From Thalassococcus sp. S3 (lineage in GTDB: Bacteria > Pseudomonadota > Alphaproteobacteria > Rhodobacterales > Rhodobacteraceae), in contig NZ_CP022303.1 of the NCBI RefSeq assembly GCF_004216475.1, forward strand, positions 1,364,001-1,428,000: a stretch of DNA of 64,000 nucleotides, given 5' to 3'. Both the position numbers and the translations under genes were made by a program. Below, piece after piece: positions 8,656-18,049 of this stretch. The first letter of the stretch is position 1. Each line of letters opens with the position of its first letter. Below the pieces are notes generated by a model, which worked only from the letters and a program-made list of their open reading frames with translations, had not been told where the DNA came from and ran no database searches.

Positions 8656-8674
8656 ACATACATATTGAGTATGT
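8656..8674. promoter_or_regulatory. Inverted repeat upstream of the nitroreductase gene
   Basis: ACATAC (8656-8661) and GTATGT (8669-8674) form a 6-bp dyad with a 7-nt AT-rich centre. It lies 17 bases before the preferred nitroreductase start on the minus strand. Position and symmetry suit a repressor or activator site, but no regulator gene is adjacent. The rest of the 285-base gap (8640-8924) shows no gene. Confidence 0.3.
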
Positions 8675-8924
8675 CGGCGTTTTGCAGTTCGGTTTCAACC
8701 GTCTTCTTACGAAAGATGCGGTACCTTGCCGAGCCGTCGCGCCAGAAAGGATGAAGGGGCCAGCGAATTGACGGTCAGCTTGCGCCAGTGATCCGGAAAT
8801 CTCCTGGTATCATTCGGGAGGCCTTCCAGCGGGGTGGGATGGCAAACGCGTTGGAAAAGGCCGGTCGCTCCATCGCCGCTATGGTCAGCCGCGCGCGGAT
8901 GATCGCCTCAATATGGCCGCGTCT

Positions 8925-10037
8925 TCATTTCAAAAGATCGACCTTCTCGCCAAGCTCGGTGATGTAGTCGCGCAGAAAATGGTCAAAGGCCGGGCCCGGC
9001 TGACGAATGCGGAACGTCTCTGCAAACGGATCCGGTGCGGTGATTGTGCTGCCGGACAGGGCCTCCAACGTCGCATGGCCGCAAAACGGCACATAGACTT
9101 CCGAATAGCCCCCTTCGTGAACGAGGACGAGTTTGCCGTCGCAAAGACGCGCCGCTGCCTCTTTCACGCGCGTGGTCATTTCGCGGAATGTCTCGGCGGT
9201 GGCCAGCATCCGTGCCAGCGGATCAATCGCGGCCGCATCATAGCCGCAGGCGACGATGATCAGATCCGGATCATATGTCTCGAGCGCTGGGATCACGATC
9301 TGGTCCATTGCCGCAAGATAAGCCGTGTGCCCCGTACCTGCGGGAAGCGGCAGATTGATATTGAAACCCTGGCCGGCGCCTTCGCCACGATCCGCGGCAT
9401 CGCCGGTATCAAGCGGGTAATTGCCTTCCTGATGCAGTGAGATGGTCAGCACATCGTCCCGATCATAGAAAATCGCTTCGGTCCCATTGCCGTGATGGAC
9501 GTCCCAGTCGATCACGGCCACCCGACCCAAGCTATGCCGTGCCTTTACGGCCTCGATTGCGATGGCGATGTTGGCCAAAAGGCAAAACCCGTTGGGAAAG
9601 TCGGGCAGACAATGATGTCCCGGCGGACGTGACAACGCATAGGCGTTTTGAGAGGCGCCCGTTAACACCGCCTCTACCGCAGCGATAGACAGCCCCGCCG
9701 AAAGGGCGGCAATCTCGAACCCACCCTGTGCAAAGGGGGTCCGCCGCCCCAATTCTCCGCCGCCCGCATCCGACAGCTTTTTGAACTCATCGAGATAAGA
9801 GGCGGGATGTACCCTCAAAAGATCCTCCCGGGTGGCGGGGGCTGCACTTTGCAGGGACAATTCAGCCGACAGACCAGTCACATCCATCAGGTTTTTCAGG
9901 CGCCGTTTCGTTTCAGGGCTCTCCGGCAGTCCGCCGGTTGCCATGGGCTGAACCAGCCCTCCGATGGGCAGCAGAAAGGCATAGTTGCCGCCGGCGTGCC
10001 AAAAGCAGCGTTCGTCCCAGAAAAACGCGGTCGTCAT
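8925..10037 (-). CDS. Histone deacetylase family protein (class II, acetylpolyamine/acetoin-utilisation type)
   Basis: A 370-residue zinc hydrolase of the arginase/deacetylase fold. Catalytic features are in the usual order: LSRPPGHHCLPDFPNGFCL (tandem His), VAVIDWDVHHGNGTEAIFY (zinc Asp and His), and ACGYDAAAIDPLARM (second zinc Asp). Bacterial members remove acetyl groups from small amides, polyamines or protein lysines; the actual substrate here is not visible. No signal peptide. It is preceded by a 186-base gap and followed by a 285-base gap, so probably a single-gene transcript. Confidence 0.92.
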   Translation of the reverse strand: MTTAFFWDERCFWHAGGNYAFLLPIGGLVQPMATGGLPESPETKRRLKNLMDVTGLSAELSLQSAAPATREDLLRVHPASYLDEFKKLSDAGGGELGRRTPFAQGGFEIAALSAGLSIAAVEAVLTGASQNAYALSRPPGHHCLPDFPNGFCLLANIAIAIEAVKARHSLGRVAVIDWDVHHGNGTEAIFYDRDDVLTISLHQEGNYPLDTGDAADRGEGAGQGFNINLPLPAGTGHTAYLAAMDQIVIPALETYDPDLIIVACGYDAAAIDPLARMLATAETFREMTTRVKEAAARLCDGKLVLVHEGGYSEVYVPFCGHATLEALSGSTITAPDPFAETFRIRQPGPAFDHFLRDYITELGEKVDLLK

Positions 10038-10223
10038 GAGCTATCCTCTGTCGTTAACAAGGGCACTATCGGCAGACCTGGATACAAAGTCCATCTCGCC
10101 CCGTCCCTAAACCGACGCGGACAGGGGGAGGGGATGAGCGTGTCCGTTACAAATCCCAGACCTTTCGGACGGGTGTCTGAGCGACGGATTGGCCCATCCA
10201 AGCTGCGGGCGGCCAGCAAGCTC

Positions 10224-10469
10224 TCATGATCCGCCGCTCGGACGTCGCAATTGATAGACCCCTTCGGGCATATTCAACGCCGCAGAGAGATCGCGCAGTT
10301 GTTCCGGGGACAGCGTGATCTTATGCATCCGGTCCGTGCGTGGGTCGTATTGTTCGATTGTGATACATTCCGCGAAGCTGTGGATCACCACATCTTCCTG
10401 AAGCGGCGCCGCGCCGTCATCGACCAGCGTGATCACCGTTGCGTCAAAGTCGTGCTCAATAGAAAACAT
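10224..10469 (-). CDS. Conserved hypothetical protein (81 aa)
   Basis: A small acidic protein starting MFSIEHDFDATVITLVDDG and containing VVIHSFAECITIEQYDPRTD, followed by ITLSPEQLRDLSAALNMPEGVY. The pattern suggests a beta-rich N-terminal half and a helical C-terminal half. No catalytic motif, membrane helix or signal peptide is visible. I do not recognise a characterised family, though composition and codon use look like a real gene. It is divergent from the M48 lipoprotein gene, with 125 bases between start codons. Confidence 0.65.
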   Translation of the reverse strand: MFSIEHDFDATVITLVDDGAAPLQEDVVIHSFAECITIEQYDPRTDRMHKITLSPEQLRDLSAALNMPEGVYQLRRPSGGS

Positions 10470-10594
10470 GCCTGAAGAGTGAGCGGCGTATCGTGGGTTT
10501 GCAAGCCGTTGAAGCGCGGAATTGTGATGCGGTCTGGTCGATATCGCACACTATGATAAATTCAGATGCAACCAAACCGACGACGAGGATGAAA

Positions 10595-11305
10595 ATGCGC
10601 TGGCTGCTTTTGATCGGAGCCTTGGCCCTTGCGGCCTGTGATGTTCCGAATCCGGATGCGACATTGCAGGCTCCGGCCAGTCGACCGGCTGGCGCGCCGC
10701 TCAGCCCGGCGCAGGCCGCGCGCAGTTTTGTGCAGGTGGTCGATACGCTGGAGCCGGTGGCAGAACGCGAGTGCCGTGCCCGTACCCGTGGGGTGAATTG
10801 CGACTTTCGCATCGTCGTCGATGACAATCGAAACGCGCCCCCCAACGCCTTTCAAAGTCTCGATCGCAACGGGCGCCCGGTGATCACCTTTACCATCGCG
10901 TTGATCGCCGATGCGCGCAATTCCGAGGAAATCGCCTTTGTCATGGCCCATGAGGCCGCCCACCACATTCAGGGTCACCTTGCGCGACAACGACAGAACG
11001 CGGCGGCGGGCGCGGTCATTTTCGCAGGGCTGGCGACGCTGACAGGGGGAACGGCGGCGGATGTTGAATCCGCCCAGCAGTTGGGCGCGGCGGTGGGCGC
11101 GCGCAGCTATTCCAAGGATTTTGAGCTGGAAGCGGACGAGCTGGGTACGATCATCGCCTATCGCGCGGGGTATGATCCGGCCATCGGCGCGCAATTCTTC
11201 AACCGTATTCCCGATCCCGGCAATCGCTTTCTGGGCACGCATCCACCCAATGCAGCGAGATATCAGCGCGTCATGGCCACGCTTCGGGCAATCGAATCGG
11301 ATTAA
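10595..11305 (+). CDS. M48 family metallopeptidase, lipoprotein
   Basis: Start placed at ATG 10595 because GAGG lies 6 nt upstream and this gives a standard lipoprotein signal (MRWLLLIGALALAAC, lipobox cysteine at residue 15). A longer frame from 10493 would bury the signal. The 236-residue protein holds the zinc motif HEAAH (in VMAHEAAHHIQGH), with the third-ligand Glu likely in FELEADELGTI, and the M48 C-terminal THPPNAARYQRV. M48 enzymes of this size act in envelope protein quality control (YggG/LoiP and BepA relatives). It should be anchored to the inner face of the outer membrane or to the inner membrane. Confidence 0.92.
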   Translation: MRWLLLIGALALAACDVPNPDATLQAPASRPAGAPLSPAQAARSFVQVVDTLEPVAERECRARTRGVNCDFRIVVDDNRNAPPNAFQSLDRNGRPVITFTIALIADARNSEEIAFVMAHEAAHHIQGHLARQRQNAAAGAVIFAGLATLTGGTAADVESAQQLGAAVGARSYSKDFELEADELGTIIAYRAGYDPAIGAQFFNRIPDPGNRFLGTHPPNAARYQRVMATLRAIESD

Positions 11306-11405
11306 GCCAAGCGGAGGCTCGCCGTCACGGCGATCCTTTGATCTCTATCAAGGTTGATGGGCGACCCGGCGCATAGGCTCCCTGCGATAGCGATGGAGAG
11401 AGCAT

Positions 11406-11672
11406 ATGCCTGACGGAAACCGAATAAAGCATCATGCCGATCTGGTGGACCGCATGGCCGGAACGCTTGGGGTGGATCTGGAAGAAGCGGTTCTACGCGG
11501 TCGGACCGACATGGACGAAGTCACCGACGCCGTGCTGGCCTGCACCGGCTGCAGTTGCCCGGAAGCCTGTGATGTTTGGCTGTCCGAACATCGCGAAGGC
11601 GCGGACAACCCGCCCGGATATTGCCGCAACGCGGACCTGTTTTCGCTGCTGCAAGGCCGGCAGACCTCCTGA
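11406..11672 (+). CDS. DUF6455 family protein
   Basis: An 88-residue protein with an early helix containing HADLVDRMAGTLGVDLEEAVLRG. A cysteine-rich half follows: CTGCSCPEACDVWL and PGYCRNADLF, five cysteines in all. This pattern is shared by a family common in Rhodobacterales (DUF6455), of unknown function. The cysteine spacing suggests metal or Fe-S binding, or structural disulfides, but this is untested. No signal peptide is apparent. It is convergent with the DCC gene and stands alone. Confidence 0.82.
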   Translation: MPDGNRIKHHADLVDRMAGTLGVDLEEAVLRGRTDMDEVTDAVLACTGCSCPEACDVWLSEHREGADNPPGYCRNADLFSLLQGRQTS

Positions 11673-11747
11673 CCCGACCCGATCCGCGTGGGGCGCAGCG
11701 GTTATCTTGGCGAAGTCCGTCCGGTCGTCGCCAAACTGGGCATCAGT

Positions 11748-12152
11748 TCATCTGCGGGCATGCGCCTCCGCCCGCTGCTGACGTTCCGTTCTGCGAAGAT
11801 GCCAGCGATAGATAAGTGGGGCGAGAACGTGGTCGTAAACCCGTTCAGCCAAAGGGCGAATGACTGGCATGTCAACAAGTCTGGCCAGCCAGCGATAGCG
11901 GGGCATGTCTTGCCAAACCGCCAGAAAGGCGCTGATGCCTGACAAGAGCTTGCCATCCTTAAAGACATACAACCGACGTGCCGCCTCGTCCCGGGTCAAG
12001 CCCCATGGGGCGAGATCTGTTTCGTTGAGATCCTCAAACCGCAGGGGCAGGGCCTTTTGCGACGCGTAAGCCTCGTAATGACCAATTTCGAAACTGCAGA
12101 CCGGGCAGTTCGCATTGTAGAGCACACGTGTATCGTTCGGGTTCTGTTCCAT
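11748..12152 (-). CDS. DCC family thiol-disulfide oxidoreductase-like protein
   Basis: Start placed at ATG 12152 (MEQNPNDTRV, 134 residues); an earlier ATG at 12272 adds a non-conserved leader. The diagnostic feature is the CxxC in VLYNANCPVCSFEIGHYEAYA near the N-terminus, in a thioredoxin-like fold. RFEDLNETDLAPWGLTRDEAARRLYVFKDGK and a C-terminal WLARLVDMPVIRPLAERVYD are also typical of DUF393/DCC proteins. Function is unproven; a redox role is inferred from the motif. The ribosome-binding site is poor. The 291 bases upstream (12153-12443) show no gene. Confidence 0.85.
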   Translation of the reverse strand: MEQNPNDTRVLYNANCPVCSFEIGHYEAYASQKALPLRFEDLNETDLAPWGLTRDEAARRLYVFKDGKLLSGISAFLAVWQDMPRYRWLARLVDMPVIRPLAERVYDHVLAPLIYRWHLRRTERQQRAEAHARR

Positions 12153-12443
12153 TCCTGAAAGGTAGGGCGCGCCGTCTTTTCGGACAGGGCCTCTCCAGAA
12201 CGCTTCGCGTGACAGGTCGTCGCGTCGGGGGATCTCTGGTGACAATAGATTTCCATGGAGGCGCAATGGCAAACCAAGAGCTGCGAAGCCGCCCCGGCCT
12301 CATCCGTATCTCAGGGCGACATCCGTGTCGGATCTGCTGAAAAGCTAGCGCCTGTCTTTCCTGGCGCATCACCTCGAAGTGCAATCCGCACCGTGGGATG
12401 AAACCGTCCGTTGCGCGACCGGTCCAAGTGCGCGGACCTTCGG

Positions 12444-12686
12444 CTAAAGCGCGTTGTGACTTCCGTCGCAAAGCGGGCTTGTCTGGCTTGCCTTGCACCC
12501 GCAAAAGAACACCGTTTTGTCGGCGGGTGCGGTATATTTCACTGGCTGGAATTCGGTATCATTGTGCGCGCCGTCGCAAAACGGTTGGTTGGCGGATTTA
12601 CCGCAGGCACACCAGAAATAGGTTTTTCCTTCGACAACGTCGACTTTGTAAGGTGCTTTTTGCGCGATGGTGGGCGTCTCTGACAT
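12444..12686 (-). CDS. CDGSH iron-sulfur domain protein with two CDGSH motifs
   Basis: An 80-residue protein containing two copies of the CxCx2(S/T)x3PxCDG(S/A)H motif: CACGKSANQPFCDGAH (first half) and CGCKASQTSPLCDGSH (C-terminus). Each would bind one [2Fe-2S] cluster through three Cys and one His. It therefore belongs to the small tandem (type 3, MiNT-like) class rather than the single-motif mitoNEET class. A role in Fe-S or electron transfer is probable but unassigned. It is divergent from the TauD/TfdA dioxygenase gene, 76 bases apart, so both promoters must lie in that gap. Confidence 0.93.
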   Translation of the reverse strand: MSETPTIAQKAPYKVDVVEGKTYFWCACGKSANQPFCDGAHNDTEFQPVKYTAPADKTVFFCGCKASQTSPLCDGSHNAL

Positions 12687-12762
12687 TGGGCTCTCCAGGT
12701 TGGGATGGCTTGACAGTGGTGCGGGCGGTCTCCAGCTTTATCCGGTAACATAGGGGGAGACG

Positions 12763-13608
12763 ATGCAGTGTCATCCGATCACCGGCGTGTTCGGGGCCGA
12801 GGTTACCGGTATTGATCTGAATGCGCCTTCGGCTGAGTTTGCGGACGGGCTGCGGGCCGCTTTGGCGGAGCATCTGGTGATTGTCCTGCGCAATCAGCCG
12901 ATTGGTGTGGATGCGCATCGCGCGTTGGTCAGAGTATTTGGCGAGCCTGCGGTGAACCCCTACGCGCCCGGGCCGCCCGAGCATCCCGAAATGACCTATA
13001 TCGTGAAAGAGGCCGAAGAACGCACCGGCGTGTTTGGCGGTGGATGGCACACCGATCTCAGCTTTCTTGCGCATCCGCCGGGTGGGTCGGTTCTGGCGGC
13101 GCTGGAGATCCCGCCTTATGGGGGTGACACGATGTTTTGCTCTCAGCAAGCGGCTTGGGCCTCTCTGCCGGAGCCTTTGAAGATGCTTCTTGACGGTCGC
13201 CGGGTGGCCCATGTGGGCAAACCTTACGGTGTCAAATGGGCCCCTCCAGTGGAAGAGCAGGCGATGAAGGGCAATACGCGCCGCGGCGACCCCGAAGCGG
13301 ATGTCGAGCGCTGGCATCCCGCCGTGCTGACCCATCCGGTGACCGGGCGCAAGGGGCTCTATGTGAACCCGACCTATGCGCTTCGTATCGAAGGGATGAG
13401 CGAGGAGATGAGCGCACCGATCCTGCAGCAGATCTTTGCGCATTGCGCGCTGCCGGAACACTGCCTGCGCCTGCGCTGGTCCGCGGATATGGTGGTGATC
13501 TGGGATAACTTCTCGACCCAGCACTATGCGATCAATGACTATCACGGCTACCGGCGCGAGATGCGTCGTGCGACCTTTCAAAATGACGGTTTGGCGGCCT
13601 GGGCCTAG
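12763..13608 (+). CDS. TauD/TfdA family Fe(II)/2-oxoglutarate dioxygenase
   Basis: A 281-residue enzyme with the family fold. It opens with ITGVFGAEVTGIDLNAPS. The iron-binding HxD is in GGGWHTDLSFLAHPP (about residues 90-104), and the distal His and 2-oxoglutarate-binding Arg are in VIWDNFSTQHYAINDYHGYRREMRR. Such enzymes hydroxylate taurine, alkyl sulfates, phenoxyacids and other substrates; the specific one cannot be read from the sequence. GGGGGAGA lies just before the ATG. It converges with the sulfotransferase gene, with 4 bases of 3' overlap. Confidence 0.92.
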   Translation: MQCHPITGVFGAEVTGIDLNAPSAEFADGLRAALAEHLVIVLRNQPIGVDAHRALVRVFGEPAVNPYAPGPPEHPEMTYIVKEAEERTGVFGGGWHTDLSFLAHPPGGSVLAALEIPPYGGDTMFCSQQAAWASLPEPLKMLLDGRRVAHVGKPYGVKWAPPVEEQAMKGNTRRGDPEADVERWHPAVLTHPVTGRKGLYVNPTYALRIEGMSEEMSAPILQQIFAHCALPEHCLRLRWSADMVVIWDNFSTQHYAINDYHGYRREMRRATFQNDGLAAWA

Positions 13609-14399
13609 ACAGGCCGGGTCGTTCCATCTTGAGGGCCTGGACCGCCAAGGCGTTCCGATTTGAATCGGTCTATCCAGCTTTGGCTGGTTGCATCCGCAAG
13701 TTTCGCAACCGGTAGGGTCAACTCCCGCGCCGCTGCGGGATCCCGCCCGAGATATCTCAGAACCCGCGCGACGGTCGCAAGCGGATTGGCTGAAAGCGCT
13801 TCATACGTGATGTGGAGCGGCTGCAGCCCTTGGTGATCGAACCAGGCCGCCCATGCATCGTCGGACGCCTGAAACGCGTCGTAATGCTGTTGGATCAGTG
13901 CTGGATCATAGCAAGGCTCCTGGTGCGGCGAGAGTCGTTCGATTTCTGTCCCGTCCGGCGCCTTGTGCCAAAGGCCTGTCTGGATTGCTTTTACGACAGA
14001 CACGGCCTGCGCCGCCTTGTCGGCGCGTGTCAACCGGATGTAGCGTGTCGGGCCAAACGCGGCTTCGATGCGGGCGACATCGTTGGGATAGCCCGGATAC
14101 ACCAGATCAAGCTGGTCCATAAAAAAATCAAAGCTCTTTCGCATCAAACGCAGGCCGAACATATCGGTCTGTCCCGATCCCTCTTTGATTGCGGCCGCCA
14201 GAACGGCGCGCAAGGTCTCTTCCTGGCTGGCGGTCCCGTCAATCTCGATGTCGAGAAAACGGGCCCAATCTTCCACCGATGATCGGTGAAAGTAGGAGTG
14301 TGGATGGCCGGCGACGCCTGTTGCGCCCAAAAGACGGCAGAGCAATGTGCTGCCGCTGCGTGGTGTGGCGCATATGATATACGCTGCCCTGGCCGTCAT
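13605..14399 (-). CDS. Stf0-type sulfotransferase
   Basis: Start placed at ATG 14399 ([18 protein letters not shown]), overlapping the rimO stop as ATGA, so translation is probably coupled. The 264-residue product resembles the Stf0 (trehalose 2-sulfotransferase) family. It has the 5'-phosphosulfate-binding loop [15 protein letters not shown] at the N-terminus, then [27 protein letters not shown] and a 3'-phosphate-binding block around [19 protein letters not shown]. Its acceptor is unknown; a cell-surface glycan or small metabolite is possible given the capsule genes 4 kb away, but this is inference. Confidence 0.88.
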   Translation of the reverse strand: MTARAAYIICATPRSGSTLLCRLLGATGVAGHPHSYFHRSSVEDWARFLDIEIDGTASQEETLRAVLAAAIKEGSGQTDMFGLRLMRKSFDFFMDQLDLVYPGYPNDVARIEAAFGPTRYIRLTRADKAAQAVSVVKAIQTGLWHKAPDGTEIERLSPHQEPCYDPALIQQHYDAFQASDDAWAAWFDHQGLQPLHITYEALSANPLATVARVLRYLGRDPAAARELTLPVAKLADATSQSWIDRFKSERLGGPGPQDGTTRPV

Positions 14400-15796
14400 C
14401 GCGTGAGGGAAACGGGTTTGCCCCAAAGGTCGTATTCCCCGGCTTCGTCAACCTCCACCGTCACAATGTCACCGGGCGAAAGCGCCTCGAACCCCTCGTC
14501 GATGAAGAGGTTGCCGTCAATCTCCGGGGCATCGCCCATGGTGCGGCAGGTCGCGGAGTCGGCGTCGATGTCGTCGACGATGACTTGCAGCTTGGTGCCG
14601 ACTTTCGCGGCAAGGCGCGCCTCCGAAATGGTCTGGGCCTTCGCCATGAAGCGGTTCCACCGGTCCTGCTTGACGTCTTCGGGGACGTGATCGGGCAGGG
14701 CGTTGGAGCGGGCGCCAGCGACATTTTCATATTTAAAGCAGCCGACCCGGTCGAGCTGCGCTTCGTCCAGCCAGTCAAGCAGCGTCTGAAACTCCGCCTC
14801 CGTCTCACCGGGATAGCCGACGATAAACGTGGAACGCAGCGTGATGTCAGGGCAAATCGCGCGCCATGCCGCGATTTCGTCCAGTGTGCGCGCGGCGGCA
14901 GCAGGGCGTGCCATGCGTTTCAATACGTCCGGATGCGCATGCTGGAAGGGAATGTCGAGATAGGGCAGAAGACCGTTTTCCGGATCCGCCATCAGGGGGA
15001 TCAGCTCTCGCACATGGGGGTAGGGGTAGACATAGTGGAGCCGGACCCAGGCCTCGACCTGACCCAGCGCCCGCGCGAGCGGGAGAATTGGAAACGCTGC
15101 ATCGCCCCCTTGGCGCGCCTCTTCGCGGCTGCGCGTGTCGGTCCCGTAGGCGGATGTATCCTGCGAGATCACAAGTAACTCGCGAACCCCGCTTTCAACC
15201 AGCTTTTCCGCCTCGCGCAAGACGGCCTTCTGGGGACGCGATGCAAGCTTGCCGCGCATGTCGGGGATGATGCAGAACTTGCAGCTGTGATTGCAGCCTT
15301 CTGAAATCTTGAGATAGCTGTAGTGGCGCGGGGTGAGTTTGACGCCAGAGGCCGGCAACAGGTCCACGAACGGGTCGGGATCGGGCGGTACGGCGCCATG
15401 AACGGCATCGAGGACCTGTTCATATTGGTGAGGTCCTGTCACAGCCAGCACCTTGGGGTGCGCACCGGTGATGTAATCGGGTTCGGCGCCCAGGCAGCCG
15501 GTGACGATGACGCGACCGTTCTCGGCGAGGGCCTCGCCGATTGCATCCAGGCTTTCGGCCTTGGCGCTGTCAAGAAAGCCGCATGTGTTCACGATGACCG
15601 CGTCGGCCCCCGAATAGTCCGAGGAAATGCCATATCCTTCGGCCCGCAGCCTTGTCAGTATGCGTTCGCTGTCGACCAGGGCTTTGGGACAGCCAAGGGA
15701 CACCATGCCGATGGTGGGCTGGTCGGCGCGCCGCGTCTCGCTCAGGCGGGCGGCTGGCGCGAGATCGGGGCGCAGGTCGGGTGGATTGGTGCTCAT
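14396..15796 (-). CDS. rimO: Ribosomal protein S12 methylthiotransferase RimO
   Basis: Start placed at ATG 15796 ([12 protein letters not shown]), giving the usual length of 466 residues. The frame stays open further upstream only because it shadows the AsmA gene. The enzyme is a radical-SAM protein that methylthiolates an Asp of ribosomal protein S12. It has the UPF0004 N-terminal domain ([35 protein letters not shown]: the three Cys of the auxiliary cluster). The radical-SAM CxxxCxxC is in [14 protein letters not shown], and [13 protein letters not shown] and a C-terminal TRAM domain follow. It is co-transcribed with the sulfotransferase gene. Confidence 0.97.
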   Translation of the reverse strand: MSTNPPDLRPDLAPAARLSETRRADQPTIGMVSLGCPKALVDSERILTRLRAEGYGISSDYSGADAVIVNTCGFLDSAKAESLDAIGEALAENGRVIVTGCLGAEPDYITGAHPKVLAVTGPHQYEQVLDAVHGAVPPDPDPFVDLLPASGVKLTPRHYSYLKISEGCNHSCKFCIIPDMRGKLASRPQKAVLREAEKLVESGVRELLVISQDTSAYGTDTRSREEARQGGDAAFPILPLARALGQVEAWVRLHYVYPYPHVRELIPLMADPENGLLPYLDIPFQHAHPDVLKRMARPAAAARTLDEIAAWRAICPDITLRSTFIVGYPGETEAEFQTLLDWLDEAQLDRVGCFKYENVAGARSNALPDHVPEDVKQDRWNRFMAKAQTISEARLAAKVGTKLQVIVDDIDADSATCRTMGDAPEIDGNLFIDEGFEALSPGDIVTVEVDEAGEYDLWGKPVSLTR

Positions 15797-15898
15797 GCTC
15801 ACGCATATACGCAGTGTCGGCGCAAGGGCAAACCCCGTTTGGGTTGCGTGATATGCAACGCAGGGTAAGCTGTTCATAAAAGAGCAGTGGAGGCGTTG

Positions 15899-17863
15899 AT
15901 GCGTTGGATTTTTCGTCTGATCGGTGTGGTGGTGCTGGTCGCGGTGATCGCGGCGGGCGCGTTGCTCTTTCTTCCCAAGGAGCGGATTGCCGCCATTGCC
16001 GCGGATCAGATCCGGGCCCAGACAGGGCGCGACGTGACCTTCACCGGCGGGCTGGGCCTGACGTTCTGGCCAGTTCTGGGTGTGGAGACGGGACCCGTTC
16101 AAATGTCCAACGCCGTCTGGGCGGGACGCGAACCGATGATCCAGGCGGAGCGGTTGGCAATCGGGGTCGATGCCGGCGCCCTGATCGGCGGTGAGATCAA
16201 AGTGCGCCATATCGAGGCGGTGCGCCCGGTTGTGCGTCTCTCCGCACGGGCCGATGGCACCGGGAACTGGCAGTTCGAGACAAGCGGGGTGCCCGCAGCC
16301 GGAGGGGGCGGAGGGAGCGCTGGCCAAAGCAGCCTTGCCGGCGTGACCCTCGACAAGCTGAGCATCAGCGACGCGCGCATCGTTTACACGGCAGAAGGGG
16401 CGGCCCCGCTTGACATGGGGGGCATGGATCTGGATCTGACCTGGCCCGATCCCGGCGGTCCCGCGGATTTCACCCTGGTGGTTCGGCCCGCCGGGGAAGA
16501 CGTGGCCGCGACGGGTCGTGTCGCGGACGTGCACACCCTGATCGCGGGCGAGGTGGCGCCGATCACCGCCCGTGTGGAGACACAGGGCGGTGCGCTCGAC
16601 TTTACCGGCCGGGCCAATACCAGCGGAGATGCGGCCGGGCGTGTGACGCTCAGCGCCTCGGACACGGCAAAGATGCTGGGGGCTCTGGGGATCGGCGGAG
16701 TGGAACTGCCCGAAGGACTTGGCCGCCGGGCCGAGATGACGGCGGAACTGACGGTAACCCGCGACATGCGCGTTGCCCTGCGGGATCTGGCGCTGGGTCT
16801 TGATCAGAATGCTTTAACCGGTGCTGCAGACCTCGCGCTGGGCGGAGACGTGCCGCAGGTGACGGCACAGCTGAAAGCGGGCGCGCTTGACCTTTCCGCG
16901 GCGACCGGCGGCGCGGACGGATCGGGCGGAGGAGATGACGCGGCCGCCGGGTCCGGCTGGTCGACGGCGCCGATAGATGCCAGCGCCTTGGCGCTGATGA
17001 ACGGCTCAATAGCACTTGCAGCCGAGAGCATAGACACCGGGGATTTCCAGCTTGGGCCGTCTCGCCTGACGCTGAGGCTTGATCGTGCGCGGGCTGTTCT
17101 GGAGATGACGGAGGTCAACGTTTTCGGCGGCAAGGTGGCGGGAGAGTTGGTGGCCAATAACCGCAGCGGCCTTTCTGTTGGCGGCAATCTGACGGCGGCT
17201 GACATCGCGATGGAGCAATTCCTGAAAGACACCGCCGGGATCGAGCGGTTTTCCGGCGCGGCCAATGCCAGCCTGAAGTTTCTCGGCGTGGGGCAATCGA
17301 TGGACGCGATCATGAAATCCCTGTCCGGCAGCGGCGCGGTCAATATGGGGCATGGCGTCATTGCGGGGATCGACCTCGATCGCCTCATGCGCACCGGTAA
17401 CGGTCAGGGCGGGACCACCGTCTTCGACAGTTTCAATGCGACCTATGCGATGGACGGCGGTAATCTGGTCAACAGGGACCTTGAGCTTTTGCTCAAGAAC
17501 TTTCGGGCCGAAGGGGATGGCCGCATCGGTATCGGAGCACAGGATATCGACTATCTCTTCACACCGATTGCATTGCGGGTGAATTCGGGCCAGGGCCTGG
17601 CCATTCCGATCCGCATTCGGGGGCCGTGGTCAGGCCCCCGCATCGTGCCTGATCTGAGCGAGGCGCTGCAACTCGATGTCAACGGCAGGGTCGAAGCCGT
17701 GCGCGACGATGCCGAACAGCGCGCGAGGGACGAGGTGCGCCAGAAGCTTGAGGAAGAGCTGGATCGAAAGATCGAAGATGGCGAAAACGTTGAAGAAGCG
17801 ATCAAGGATCGCCTGGAGAATGAGCTGAAGCAGGGGCTTCGCGGTCTGCTCGGTGGGAACTGA
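15899..17863 (+). CDS. AsmA family protein
   Basis: Start at ATG 15899, with GGAGG 5 nt upstream; an in-frame GTG at 15887 lies before that site. About 654 residues. An N-terminal membrane anchor ([20 protein letters not shown]) is followed by the AsmA N-terminal domain ([26 protein letters not shown] in segments) in a large periplasmic beta-rich body. A C-terminal AsmA_2-like part contains [21 protein letters not shown]. The last 60 residues are a charged helix ([21 protein letters not shown]). AsmA proteins are bridge-like lipid transfer candidates affecting outer-membrane assembly. It is divergent from rimO. Confidence 0.9.
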   Translation: MRWIFRLIGVVVLVAVIAAGALLFLPKERIAAIAADQIRAQTGRDVTFTGGLGLTFWPVLGVETGPVQMSNAVWAGREPMIQAERLAIGVDAGALIGGEIKVRHIEAVRPVVRLSARADGTGNWQFETSGVPAAGGGGGSAGQSSLAGVTLDKLSISDARIVYTAEGAAPLDMGGMDLDLTWPDPGGPADFTLVVRPAGEDVAATGRVADVHTLIAGEVAPITARVETQGGALDFTGRANTSGDAAGRVTLSASDTAKMLGALGIGGVELPEGLGRRAEMTAELTVTRDMRVALRDLALGLDQNALTGAADLALGGDVPQVTAQLKAGALDLSAATGGADGSGGGDDAAAGSGWSTAPIDASALALMNGSIALAAESIDTGDFQLGPSRLTLRLDRARAVLEMTEVNVFGGKVAGELVANNRSGLSVGGNLTAADIAMEQFLKDTAGIERFSGAANASLKFLGVGQSMDAIMKSLSGSGAVNMGHGVIAGIDLDRLMRTGNGQGGTTVFDSFNATYAMDGGNLVNRDLELLLKNFRAEGDGRIGIGAQDIDYLFTPIALRVNSGQGLAIPIRIRGPWSGPRIVPDLSEALQLDVNGRVEAVRDDAEQRARDEVRQKLEEELDRKIEDGENVEEAIKDRLENELKQGLRGLLGGN

Positions 17864-18049
17864 TTACACGCGAGGGCAGGCGTCCGTTCAGCCCGCAGGC
17901 TTGCTCCCATTGGGTGTCGATCTGCATGCCTGTGCTTGGACCGAAACTGTGTCTCTCGGCGTATGGTGGCACGGACGAAGAAAAGACATCTCTTACAACG
18001 TCCGTGCCGTTCTGAAACATTGTGATCACCCAAGGGGCAATCAGGTTTA

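Noticed and set aside
14396..16534. A 712-codon frame extending rimO upstream
   Set aside because: The extension runs antisense through the AsmA gene; RimO homology begins at [12 protein letters not shown], so the start is set at 15796.
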